Shown here: in pieces, positions 35,094 through 44,145 of the stretch
How the letters are laid out: the number at the start of each line of letters is the position of its first letter
How positions within the stretch are numbered: position 1 is the stretch's first letter
Assembly (NCBI RefSeq): GCF_019879105.1
Contig: NZ_CP082249.1
Span: 1,178,001-1,242,000, forward strand
Reading direction: 5' to 3'
DNA length: 64,000 bases
DNA from: Natrinema sp. SYSU A 869
Lineage (GTDB): Archaea; Halobacteriota; Halobacteria; Halobacteriales; Natrialbaceae
Made by a program: the position numbers and the translations under genes
The notes under the pieces: model-generated
The model's input: only the letters and a program-made list of their open reading frames with translations
Told to the model about the DNA's origin: nothing
Databases searched by the model: none

Positions 35094-35993
35094 TCAGATG
35101 AGCGATCGAAGCGTGTCCGCGACCGACTCCGCGTCCGGGCCGAGGACGTAGATCAGCGCCTCGATTCCCATGCCGCCGGTCTGGTACAGCACCGTCGCTT
35201 CGGGCTTGTCTTCGATCGCCGCACCGACGCTTGAGGCGACATCGTCGGATTCGTCGAACTCGACGGCCACGTGGCCCTGGTCGGTCAGTTCGTCGACCAG
35301 TTCCGTATCGTACGTGATGTTGATGGCCGCCGAGGCGTCCGCACCGTGGCGGCGGGCGGCCAGCAGCACTCGTGCGACGTGCTCGGAGACGCCGAACTCG
35401 GGGTCTGCGGGGACCGTCGCGCGCCCTTTGACGTCGAAAATTCGGCCAGGGACGCCCGCGACATCGTCGACGTCTTCAGCGTTAGGCGTGCAGGCGACCA
35501 GGTTCGATCCGACCGCGGGGATCAGGCTCGTAAATCCGCTTGCGGTCTCGAGCATCCCCAGGCCACGCCGGAGCGATGAGAGAACCCGCTCGCTGGTCCG
35601 GAGATCGCTCTCGGGGTCGTGCACGCGGAAACTCGAGCCGTGATCGGCGAGTTCCGGTACGGCCTCCTCGTGGAGTTGGGCGAGCAGGTCCCCGCCGGAC
35701 TCGAGATCGCGGATCAAGACCTCGATCTCGATGAGCGCTTGCACCGGCGAGATCTCGCCGGCCGCCAGCCCGGTGCCGAGTTCGTCGACGAGATCCAGCA
35801 CCCGGTCGTCCTCGGCGATACGATCATTGACCGTCACGTCGCCGTGGGCGTACTTCGAGACGGCGCTCTGGCTGATGCCGAGCACGTTGGCGACCTCGCT
35901 CTGCGTGAATCCCCGATCGCGGAGATCGCCGGCGAGCAGCGACCGCACGGTCGGAAGGAACTCGTCCACGACGATTTCTTCGACGAATTGCAT
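35094..35993 (-). CDS. thiR: ThiR-type thiamine regulator: N-terminal HTH plus ThiN-like domain
   Basis: 299 residues. Residues 1-60 carry a helix-turn-helix (FTQSEVANVLGISQSAVSKY). Residues about 130-299 are a ThiN domain related to the thiamine-phosphate synthase domain of ThiDN (IPAVGSNLVACTP, GRIFDVKGRA, VLYQTGGMGIEALIYVLGPD). Archaeal ThiR proteins repress thiamine synthesis and transport genes in answer to thiamine phosphates. Here thi4 lies 4 kb away and would be a natural target. The symbol is assigned by domain architecture; specific operators were not identified. Confidence 0.88.
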   Translation of the reverse strand: MQFVEEIVVDEFLPTVRSLLAGDLRDRGFTQSEVANVLGISQSAVSKYAHGDVTVNDRIAEDDRVLDLVDELGTGLAAGEISPVQALIEIEVLIRDLESGGDLLAQLHEEAVPELADHGSSFRVHDPESDLRTSERVLSSLRRGLGMLETASGFTSLIPAVGSNLVACTPNAEDVDDVAGVPGRIFDVKGRATVPADPEFGVSEHVARVLLAARRHGADASAAINITYDTELVDELTDQGHVAVEFDESDDVASSVGAAIEDKPEATVLYQTGGMGIEALIYVLGPDAESVADTLRSLI

Positions 35994-36093
35994 TCGTTAC
36001 TCAGGATACGGCGGGCGATGGGATAACTTATTGGTCCTGACGGCGGGACTGTCTGATCGCCAGCGAACGGGTACCGAAGACGAGAATAACGCG

Positions 36094-36699
36094 TTAGAAG
36101 ACGACGGGGACGATCATCGACGCGAACTCGTAGGCGAAGACGTGGTTGAGCAGGACGTAGGTGACGACGCCGAGGAAGAGACTCAGGATCCACGCAGCGG
36201 CGGCGATGCGGCCGACTCTGGCGTGTGACGTCTGCCGGAGTTCCGCGGGCGTGTGGCTCAGTCCGAGGATCAGGGCGTAGAGGACGACTGGGACCGAGAC
36301 AATCGAGAGAATGATGTGGATCGCCAGCATGACGAGATACGGATAGTAGGCTAGATCGTGACCGACGAACTCCTTCGTCCCGCCGCCGCCGACCTTGAGC
36401 AGGTAGACGACCAGAAAGCCGAGGATCAACGCGAACCCGCTGACCATCGCCAGCCGGTGTTTCTCGACCTCGCCGGCGCGAATCCAGTACCAGCCGAGCA
36501 ACAAGATGGTCGTCGCGGTCGTGTTGATGACCGCGATCACGTGAGAGAGCAGATTGACCTGTGCGTTCGTCAGATCGGGATAGATCGGGATGTCTAACAG
36601 GAACGTCCCGAGCACCAGCGCGTACCCGACGATCGTCAGAAGGACCGTTGCACCCATCGGCTGCTGCCGGAGTCGCCGTCTCGCGTCAGCGGTTGCCAT
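36094..36699 (-). CDS. DUF420 family membrane protein
   Basis: 201 residues with five to six membrane segments. Conserved polar residues lie within helices: NLLSHVIAVINTTATTILLLGWYWI, EKHRLAMVSGF and YYPYLVMLAIHIILSIVSVPVV. The repeated histidines (LSH, EKHR, IHI) are those expected for DUF420, a family related to cytochrome oxidase assembly proteins (CtaG/CtaM type). The function is inferred, not shown. The ATG at 36699 begins MATADARRRLRQ. Confidence 0.85.
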   Translation of the reverse strand: MATADARRRLRQQPMGATVLLTIVGYALVLGTFLLDIPIYPDLTNAQVNLLSHVIAVINTTATTILLLGWYWIRAGEVEKHRLAMVSGFALILGFLVVYLLKVGGGGTKEFVGHDLAYYPYLVMLAIHIILSIVSVPVVLYALILGLSHTPAELRQTSHARVGRIAAAAWILSLFLGVVTYVLLNHVFAYEFASMIVPVVF

Positions 36700-36853
36700 T
36701 ATCGGACGTTAGGAACACCGCCGTATCACGCTTGCTGTTCCGGGAGCGGTCCGATACGTGCCGTCTCCGTAGCTCAGCCGTGATCGATCGGGAACCGATC
36801 GAGTCGCTCGCGACGGGAAGTCTCGAACGGGCACGATCCGTCTCGGAGAACCG

Positions 36854-37147
36854 TCAGTCGGCCGATTCGGTCGCGTCCTCGAGCATCACCGTGCCGTCCT
36901 GATCAACGGTGACATCATAGCCACAGAACGAAAACGAGACGGTTCCACCGGGTCTGTTCACGCCGTTGGATCGATCCGCAAAGAGGGCGTCGAGTGCCGT
37001 CGGATCGACGACGTCGTGGAGCGATTGGTAGTCCGGTGGCGAGACCGCCGTCATCGGAACGTCTTCCGCGTCGGCGACCGCTTCGATCACTGCTTGACTC
37101 GGTGCTTTGCGAGACGACGTCCCGACGCTACCGCCACCCTCCACCAT
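36854..37147 (-). CDS. HalOD1 output-domain protein
   Basis: 97 residues. The sequence SQAVIEAVADAEDVPMTAV ... LHDVVDPTALDALF ... VSFSFCGYDVTVDQDGTVML is the complete HalOD1 domain, a haloarchaeal output domain usually fused to or near signalling proteins. It is stand-alone here. It may bind a partner in signal transduction; no biochemical function is known to me. Confidence 0.87.
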   Translation of the reverse strand: MVEGGGSVGTSSRKAPSQAVIEAVADAEDVPMTAVSPPDYQSLHDVVDPTALDALFADRSNGVNRPGGTVSFSFCGYDVTVDQDGTVMLEDATESAD

Positions 37148-37264
37148 CCTATCCGGGCTTTCAGAAGCCGATTGAATAAAACTGTCCTTCCGGATTCCGC
37201 ACCCATGCGCAACGAGAACACGGGTTTCGATGGCAATTCAAGGCTGGTCGAAACACAGCGGCCG

Positions 37265-40050
37265 TTAGCTAATGTGAATCGCGGGTTTACCGGGCCGGGC
37301 TTTGGCTGCCTGCTCGTCGTCGCCGGTCGCCCGCCGAACGACGACAGCCACATCGAACTCGTCGGTGACGAGCCAGGACGCACGGTCGAGAATCGAACGC
37401 TCGCGGTCCGCACCAAGCAGGTCCCCACCGTCCCCGCCGTCCTGGCCGACGAGGTCGCCCACGAACGCCGCGACGCGCTCGTGATCGGAGTCGATGGCGA
37501 GCGAATCGTCCGCGAGAACGCGGTCGACGATCGAATCGACGGGATCGGAGCCGTCGTCCGCGACCGCAGTCCGGCTCACCAGTTCGGCGACTCGGTACTT
37601 CCACTCGGCGGCGACGACCAGTTCGATCCGCTCGGGGTCGTCGATATCGGCGACATCGACGATGTCTCGGACGTCCTCGAGCGTGCGATCGACCAGCCGG
37701 CGCTCGAGCTGGTAGGCCGACGCGTCGCGCGTCGGTTCGGGCCAGTCGGCTTCGACGGCGAGCCCCTCGCCGCGGAGTTTGTTCCAACATTCCTCGCCGA
37801 GGTGGGGTGCCATCGGGGCGATCAACGCGGCCAGCGTCAGCAGACCGCGTCGGTAGATCTCGCCGTGCGGGCGGTCGTACTCGCGGTAGCGCCGGAGCAA
37901 GCGCGCAAGTTCCCGGATCTCGGTTGCAGCCCGGTGGAACCGGAATCGTTCGTACTCTTCAGTGACCGCGGCGATCGTCCGGTCGATCTCCCGAGCGACG
38001 TAGTCGTCGTGATCCCGACGCTCGACGCGGGTGTCGCCCTCCTCGACGAAGTCCGCCGCCATCCCGTAGAGGGTCTGCTGGAGGTCGTAGGCCCCGCGAA
38101 CGTTGTTGGCGGTCCACTCGAAGTCCTGTTCGGGGTGAGCCGCCGAGAGCACGAACAGTCGCGTCGTCTCCGCGCCGTACTCCTCGGGACGACGACGTTC
38201 CCCTTTGAACTGGACATCTTCTCACCGTCGTACAGCACCGTCCCCTGACTCATGAGTTCCCGAATCGGCTCTCGCCGCTCGAGGAGGCCAATATCGGCTA
38301 GCGCCTTCGTGAAGAAGCGAGTGTACAGCAGGTGGAGGATGGCGTGCTCGTCGCCGCCGACGTAGAGATCGATCGGCAGCCAGTCGTTCGCGATGTCCGT
38401 ATCAAACGGTGCGTCCGCGAGGTCCGGCGAGAGGAAGCGTAGGTAGTACCACGAGGAGTCGACGAACGTGTCCATCGTGTCCGTCTCGCGACGTGCAGGG
38501 CCGCCGCAGTCCGGACAGGTCGTCTCGTTCCACTCCTCGGCTGCATCCAGCGGGTTGCCCGTCGTCCGGACAAACTCCGGCAGTTCGACGGGGAGGTCCT
38601 CGTCGGGCACGAGGACGTGGCCACAGTCGTCGCAGTGGACGACCGGGATCGGCGTCCCCCAGTAGCGCTGCCGGGAGATCAGCCAGTCCCGGAGCCGGTA
38701 GGTGACGTCGTCTACGAGCGCGTCGTGGTCTGCCACCAACCGTTCGCCGGCCGCCTCGCTCTCGAGGCCGTCGTACTCGCCGCTGTTCTCGAGGACGCCC
38801 TCGCCGGTGTATGCCGAGGTTTCGTCGGTTTTGACGTTGCTACCGCGGTCGTCTGTTTGATCGGCTCCGCCCTCGGGAACGATCACGCGCTCGACCGGCA
38901 GGTCGTGCTCGCGGGCGAAGGCGTGATCGCGCTCGTTGTGGCCGGGGACGCCCATCACGGCACCGGTGCCGACGTCCTCGAGGACGTAGCCGGCGACGTA
39001 GACCGGGAGTTCCTCGCCGGTCAGCGGGTGGATCGCGGTGGCGTCGGTTTCGACACCCGAAAAGCCGACCTCGTCGGGATCCTGCTCGCGGACGGTGTCG
39101 ACGTACTCGGCGACGCTGTCGTCGTCCTCGGCCAGTTCCCGCGCCAGGTCGTGCCCGGGTGAGACGGCGAGATAGGTCGCGCCGTAGATCGTCTCCGGGC
39201 GGGTACTGAACACGTCGACGGTTCGATCACCGTCGTCTCCGTCGCCATCGGTGCCACCGTCAGTGCCGCCGTAAGCGGACACGTCGAATGTGATCCGCGC
39301 TCCTTCCTGCCGACCGATCCAGTTGCGCTGGATCTCGCGGACGCCATCGGGCCAGCCCTCGAGCTCGTCGAGTCCCTCGTGGAGTTCCTCGGCGTAGTCG
39401 GTGATCGTGAAGAACCACTGGTCGAGTTCGCGCCGCCCAACTGGCGTCTCACACCGCCAGCAGACCCGCTCGCCGTCGCTGCTCGCGGCTTCGCCGCTCC
39501 CCTGATCCGAGGACTCACTGTGTTCGTCCTCGCGCTCGACGACCTGTGCGTCGGCCAACACCGTCTCGCAGTCGGGACACCAGTTGACCGTCGCCGCCTC
39601 GTACTCGACGAGCCCCGCATCGTAAAGCCGCTTGAACAGCCACTGATTCCACTGATAGTACTCGGGCTCGCAGGTCGTGATCTCCCGCGACCAGTCGTAG
39701 CCAAAGCCCATCGTCTCGAGTTCCTCGCGCATGCGCCGGATACACGCCTGCGTCCAGGACTCGGGGTCGGTCGCTCGGTCGAAGGCCGCGTTTTCGGCGG
39801 GAAGACCGAAGGCGTCCCACCCCATTGGGTGGAGGACGTCGTCGCCCTGCATGCGACGATAGCGCGAGTAGGCGTCCGTAATCGCGTAGTTTCGGACGTG
39901 CCCCATATGGAGCGTGCCCGACGTGTAGGGAAACATGCCGAGGACGTAGGTCGGATCCGTGGCGTCGGCATCGAGCGCGTAGACGTCGTCGCGCTCCCAG
40001 ACGTACTGCCAAAACTCCTGTACCTGCGCGTGATCGTAATGACTCGTCAT
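37265..40050 (-). CDS. leuS: Leucyl-tRNA synthetase, broken by a one-base frameshift
   Basis: It charges tRNA-Leu with leucine. The first 620 codons, from the ATG at 40050 ([11 protein letters not shown]), hold the HIGH motif as HMGH (residues 48-51), the CP1 editing domain inserted at about 220-430 and zinc-binding cysteine pairs (CPDC, CWRC; later CDDC and CPDC). The KMSKS loop is KMSSS near residue 610. Just after NVVVP the frame is lost; adding one base at the run 38186-38188 gives [19 protein letters not shown] and continues to a stop at 37265, with the anticodon-binding and C-terminal domains. The repaired protein has 928 residues, normal for the family. A true break would be lethal unless another leuS exists, so an assembly error is likely. 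Confidence 0.92.
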
Positions 40051-40245
40051 TGTCGGCGAGGTCCGTTGGCGCTTACTCGGGGTGCCTGCTATATGATTGT
40101 TCGGCCACCCGGCGAAGCGAGGGGTTCGACAACAGCGGACATGTCGTTTTGAACGGCATCGTCGCGGCTCCTCGAGTAGGATTTCGATATGCGGGGGTCG
40201 CTCATATCGAAAGGCCAAAACTGGTTCCGTCGCTTATCAGTGCTG

Positions 40246-40677
40246 ATGGGAGCTTTCGAAACACACAGCGGGCGAGTCCCCGAATCGCACCGCGACATTC
40301 TCGAGAAACAAGCGTTCGGCCACCTTGCGACGAACGATTCAGACGGCCACCCGCACAGCAGTCCTGTCTGGGTCGACCACGACGACGGGGAGGCCGTGCT
40401 GATAAACACGCTCCGCGGCCGCACCAAGGAGCGAAATATTCGAACGAACCCGGAGGTCTCGATTTCGATCGTCGATCCCGACGATCCATACCGCTACGTG
40501 TCCGTTCGCGGCCACGCAACGCTCTCGGAGGACGGGGCCAACGATCACGCCGACGAGTTGGCCCGACAATACCTCGACGTCGAGGAGTACCCCCACCATG
40601 ACGAGGAGGACGAACCGCGCGTCATCGTTCGGATTCCCGCCGAGCACGTCGTCGCCCGCGGACGCGAGTACGAGTAG
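40246..40677 (+). CDS. PPOX-class F420-dependent oxidoreductase (split-barrel flavin/F420-binding family)
   Basis: 143 residues with the pyridoxamine-phosphate-oxidase-like split barrel: FGHLATNDSDGHPHSSPVWVDHD, then VLINTLRGRTKERNIRTNP and YRYVSVRGHATLSEDG. Archaeal members usually bind F420 rather than FMN. The substrate is unknown. The ATG at 40246 is chosen; a GTG six bases earlier is an alternative. It lies between leuS and the leuS relic, on the opposite strand. Confidence 0.85.
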   Translation: MGAFETHSGRVPESHRDILEKQAFGHLATNDSDGHPHSSPVWVDHDDGEAVLINTLRGRTKERNIRTNPEVSISIVDPDDPYRYVSVRGHATLSEDGANDHADELARQYLDVEEYPHHDEEDEPRVIVRIPAEHVVARGREYE

Positions 40678-40780
40678 TGAGACGGCGGGTCGGAACAGTT
40701 CGGCCGGACCGACTGTCGTCCACATCCAACCGTCGGTTCGTCGGCGCAGCCACTCGGCCGTGGCCACACCGGCACCGCCG

Positions 40781-40890
40781 AGACCGGTCGTAGGCGTCGG
40801 TGACCGCGTAGTTTCGGACGTGGCCCGTGTGGAGCGTGCTCGGCGTGTAGGGGACATCTCGAGGACGGAAGCCGGATCTTCGGCGTCCTC
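40781..40890 (-). pseudogene. Relic of a second leuS N-terminus
   Basis: On the minus strand the frame PYTPSTLHTGHVRNYAVTDA matches the neighbouring LeuS segment [20 protein letters not shown] residue for residue over most positions, including the HIGH motif (HTGH). A shifted frame just before it reads DAEDPASVLEM against [14 protein letters not shown] identity with 39867-39970 is obvious (GCGTAGTTTCGGACGTG is shared). No start or downstream part remains. It is a decayed fragment of another leuS or of a tandem duplication. Confidence 0.75.
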
Positions 40891-41013
40891 GTCGGAGTCC
40901 GAATCGAACCGATACTATCGGAAGTGGTCCCATATCAGCCGACGAGTGTCATTTCGTTCCACTGTGTGTTGAGATTAACAAAGCGGGCGGGTCGTCTACG
41001 GTCAATCCGTCGA

Positions 41014-41700
41014 ATGTCCCGCCTTCGAGACGACCTCCCATCGGCGTTCGCGCTGCTTCTCACCATCGTGGCCGTCCTGCTCGCGTTCGGGGCCCTCACG
41101 GTGGTCTTCGCCCCGGACTTGCAGGCGGATGAGACGGATTCGTCCGCCACTGCGGTAGAGAACGACGACGCGTCGACCGCCGAACCGAACGTGACGACTG
41201 ACGAACGCGAGCGCGACAACGCGACCGACACCGAAACTGATACCGACGACTCGTCTCCCGATGATGACGATAGCACTCCGACGGAACCGTCAGCGGGCCC
41301 GGAGCCGTCAACCGATTCCGGACTGTCCGCGGATGACGACCCCGACGAAGACGACGACCCGCCGGACGATTCTGCCCGATCGTCGCCAGACGACGCCGAG
41401 GAACCGGTTGAGCCCACTGAACCAGACGGGCCCGCTGGGCCCGACGAACCCGCTGGATCGGACGAATCCGACGACGCGGGCGACGACTCCGAACTCGATG
41501 AACTGGAACGAACACTCGAGGACGCCGGACTGATCGGCGATGCGGACGACTCGGCAGCGAGCGACCGCGACTCACCGGAAGACGATGAGCGAGAGCCGCC
41601 GGAAGATGTCGAGCCGGGTCCGCCGGATGACATCGAACGAGGGCCGCCAGATGATGTCGAACGAGGACCGCCAGACGATACCGATCCATTCGAGGGCTGA
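41014..41700 (+). CDS. Membrane-anchored, extremely acidic low-complexity protein
   Basis: 228 residues from the ATG at 41014 (MSRLRDDLPSAF). A single hydrophobic segment ALLLTIVAVLLAFGALTVVFA anchors it; the remainder is Asp/Glu/Ser/Pro/Thr-rich and predicted disordered. Near the C-terminus GPPDDIER, GPPDDVER and GPPDDTDP are tandem repeats that are also visible in the DNA. No domain is recognised. The long tail probably faces outside as a charged stalk or spacer. Confidence is limited because compositional bias alone can mimic coding sequence, but the start, anchor and stop make sense together. Confidence 0.65.
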   Translation: MSRLRDDLPSAFALLLTIVAVLLAFGALTVVFAPDLQADETDSSATAVENDDASTAEPNVTTDERERDNATDTETDTDDSSPDDDDSTPTEPSAGPEPSTDSGLSADDDPDEDDDPPDDSARSSPDDAEEPVEPTEPDGPAGPDEPAGSDESDDAGDDSELDELERTLEDAGLIGDADDSAASDRDSPEDDEREPPEDVEPGPPDDIERGPPDDVERGPPDDTDPFEG

Positions 41701-41819
41701 CCGTTCCGCCCGCCGGCCCGCGCTGGCCACCTGTCGCGACCGGAACCATCGCTGGCCGTAACACTCGCCGGGTCTGATAACTGGGGACTGTCTTCTTTGG
41801 TGCCATCGTAGCACGACCC

Positions 41820-42806
41820 ATGCCGACAACCGCACTCGTGACCGGCTGCTCGTCCGGCATCGGCTATGAAACGGCACGCGCGCTGCTTGCTGCGGACTGG
41901 CAGGTCTACGCGACCGCTCGAGACCGCGACCGGGACGGCCTCGAGCGACTGGCCGACCGCGGGGCCGACATCGCGGCGCTGGACCTGACCGAGCCCGACG
42001 ATATCGACCGCGTCGTCGAGCGAATTCGCGACGAGGCCGGCGGCGTCGATTGCCTCGTCAATAACGCGGGCTACGGACAGTTCGGCCCGGTCGAAGACGT
42101 CCCGACGAGGCTGCTCGAGCGGCAGTTTGCCGTCCACTGTTTCGGGCCGCATCGACTGATTCGAGCGGTGCTTCCGGGGATGCGCAAGCGCGGTGACGGT
42201 CGGATTATCACCGTTACCAGCGCCGCGGATCGGCTCGCGCTCGCCGGGATCGGCTGTTACACCGCGTCAAAGTGGGCGATGGCGAGTCTGAGTGATGCCC
42301 TCCGACAGGAGCTGACCGGTTCGGGTGTCGACGTCGTCGTTGTGCAACCCGGAATCGTTCGGACACCGTTCTATGACCGCACCGTGACGGCGGTCGACGA
42401 CGCGGCCGCAGCCACACGAGCAGAGGCACAATCCGACACCGGCACTGGAGCGACGGACGCGAATCGGGGCGGCACGAACAGGAAGGTGACCGTCGTCAGT
42501 CCCACGGGGTACACCGATCTCTATCGCGTTCTCCGGCGACTCCGCGCCGTCGAAGGCGGCGGTCCGTTCGTCAACGACCCCGAACGAGTCGCCGCGACGA
42601 TTCGGGAGGCCGCAACCGTTCCGACCCCCGATACGCACTATCGCGTGGGTCCGGTGCCCCTGATCGGCTCGCTGTATGGTACGCTCGTTCCCGGCGCGAT
42701 ACGGGACCGGCTCACCAAGGTGGGGATTCGACTGGCCGCGAGTGAGCCCGTCCTCGACCTGCTCGAGCGACGCACGTCGGACGCAGCGTCCGAGCGGTAT
42801 CCCTGA
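41820..42806 (+). CDS. Short-chain dehydrogenase/reductase
   Basis: 328 residues. Cofactor motif TGCSSGIG at residues 9-15, the acidic site ALDLTEPDD, NNAGYGQFGP at 81-90, catalytic Ser in TVTSAADR and Tyr147/Lys151 in CYTASKWA. The GYGQFG form is typical of the classical SDR subgroup acting on lipids, sterols or retinoid-like alcohols with NADP. An insertion of about 50 residues after VQPGIVRTPF contains a low-complexity part. Substrate unknown. The ATG at 41820 places the nucleotide motif correctly. Confidence 0.92.
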   Translation: MPTTALVTGCSSGIGYETARALLAADWQVYATARDRDRDGLERLADRGADIAALDLTEPDDIDRVVERIRDEAGGVDCLVNNAGYGQFGPVEDVPTRLLERQFAVHCFGPHRLIRAVLPGMRKRGDGRIITVTSAADRLALAGIGCYTASKWAMASLSDALRQELTGSGVDVVVVQPGIVRTPFYDRTVTAVDDAAAATRAEAQSDTGTGATDANRGGTNRKVTVVSPTGYTDLYRVLRRLRAVEGGGPFVNDPERVAATIREAATVPTPDTHYRVGPVPLIGSLYGTLVPGAIRDRLTKVGIRLAASEPVLDLLERRTSDAASERYP

Positions 42807-42849
42807 TCGAGACGGGCAGTGACGAGAAAATGCGATCGCGGAGCGATCG

Positions 42850-43311
42850 CTATCGCGTTCCGGCGGCCGTCTCCCGCGGGACATCGCGGCCGGCGGCGTA
42901 GGCGATGTACGCCGATAGCGCCGCGGCGACGAGTCCCGAGACGATGTTGCTCGAGGTCAGTCCCGTACCGGCGACCTCGAGGCCGCTGATCGCGAACTGG
43001 CCGGCGATCGCGAAGTGGGAGACGGCCATCCACAGCGCGAGCAGGGCGACGAGCGACATCACGCCGGTACTGGTCGGATAGGCGTTGTTGATCCGGTAGT
43101 AGTTGTACCCCGCCAGCAGGAAGATCGCACTGCCGACCAGCAGGTTGTTCCACAGCATGGACTGCGCCGGCTCGTAGACGAACGGCGAGACGGCCAGCCA
43201 CAGACCGATCAGCGAAACGAAGCCGCTCAGCCACTTCTGGCCGTCCGGCTCACCTTGGTCGCGGGCGTGCGATTCACCGGTTGCTGGGTCGTTCGTTGTG
43301 GATCCACTCAT
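42850..43311 (-). CDS. SPW-repeat membrane protein
   Basis: 153 residues with four predicted membrane segments in two related pairs. Each pair carries the SPW motif: WLSGFVSLIGLWLAVSPFVY, and the diverged second copy VALLALWMAVSHFAI. The short N-terminus is charged and cytoplasmic. The family is widespread and its function is unknown. It is convergent with the SDR gene. Confidence 0.85.
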   Translation of the reverse strand: MSGSTTNDPATGESHARDQGEPDGQKWLSGFVSLIGLWLAVSPFVYEPAQSMLWNNLLVGSAIFLLAGYNYYRINNAYPTSTGVMSLVALLALWMAVSHFAIAGQFAISGLEVAGTGLTSSNIVSGLVAAALSAYIAYAAGRDVPRETAAGTR

Positions 43312-44145
43312 GGCTCTTTCAATCGAGCGTACTGCGGGAACACTGAAAAAGCGCGTCGACTGTTCACGCTCCGCTCTCGAAATCCGCCCGAAGACCGAAC
43401 GTTCGGCGATGGATCAACGGGCCGTATGAGCGGCCAAAATCAGCTTTACGACTTGCCAAGCGGTGACTGGCGGTCCCCCGCTAGATAGGATAAACTAGTG
43501 TTACTGCACGCCTGATTGGGGAGCCGATCTCCCTATTGAACCATCTCCCTGCGAGTCACTATCCCGTCCGAACGGTACGGTAACTGTTCCTCTCGCCCAT
43601 CAGCGATGGCATCCACGGTGTCCGGCAGTCGATACCCACAGGTTGAGAGAAATCATGGTAGCGCTTCGACTCCTCTCGCTTTGAGAGACTATCACAGAAA
43701 GTGAATTCTCGAGAGCCGTCATTTTCACACATCAGGAGTGTTTCCCGCTGTTTCTCCCACTATAGACGCCGTATAACGAGCGCGATATCCCGCTCTCGTG
43801 CTCGAACTGTGATCGCCGTCGCAGACGGTTTCCGGTACTGGAACGATTTTATCGTCCGTATAGTGAACCGCCAAACAGCGAAATAGCCGCGTAATGAAAA
43901 GACTCGTCTGTGACCGATCGAACTCGTGGGTGACCGAACGCTGCAGGCAGTGTGGCCAGCAGCGCACCTCGAGTCGGTTCTTGCCTCGAGAGCCGCCGGA
44001 CGACATGGCGTTTACGACAGTAGCGTCCGAGACCGAGAGCAGAGAGACCGCCAGCCAGTCGATCGCAACCCGACCGAAAGCGGCAGTATCGGACGGAGAC
44101 GAGACGGCGCGCACGTAAATCGACAACGAATTACAATTCACAATT
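43312..44145. other. 834-base region without a convincing gene
   Basis: Lies between the SPW gene and the Asp-rich secreted protein gene. Short open frames exist (for example 43894-44118, with a CRQCG motif), but their composition and lack of supporting start signals are not convincing. There is a small hairpin GGGGAGCCGATCTCCC near 43518. The 44120-44145 stretch is A/T-rich and probably holds the promoter of the next gene. Confidence 0.5.

Noticed and set aside
36758-36834. tRNA-like 77-base stretch with TAGCTCAG, GTGCC/GGCAC ends and a TCTCGAAC segment
   Set aside because: Only five of seven acceptor pairs match, the T-arm lacks a proper GTTCGAAT loop and stem, and the anticodon arm does not fold. 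Chance similarity.
43894-44118. 74-codon frame with CRQCG motif
   Set aside because: Single weak Cys pair, biased composition, no promoter and no conserved look; not enough to call a gene.
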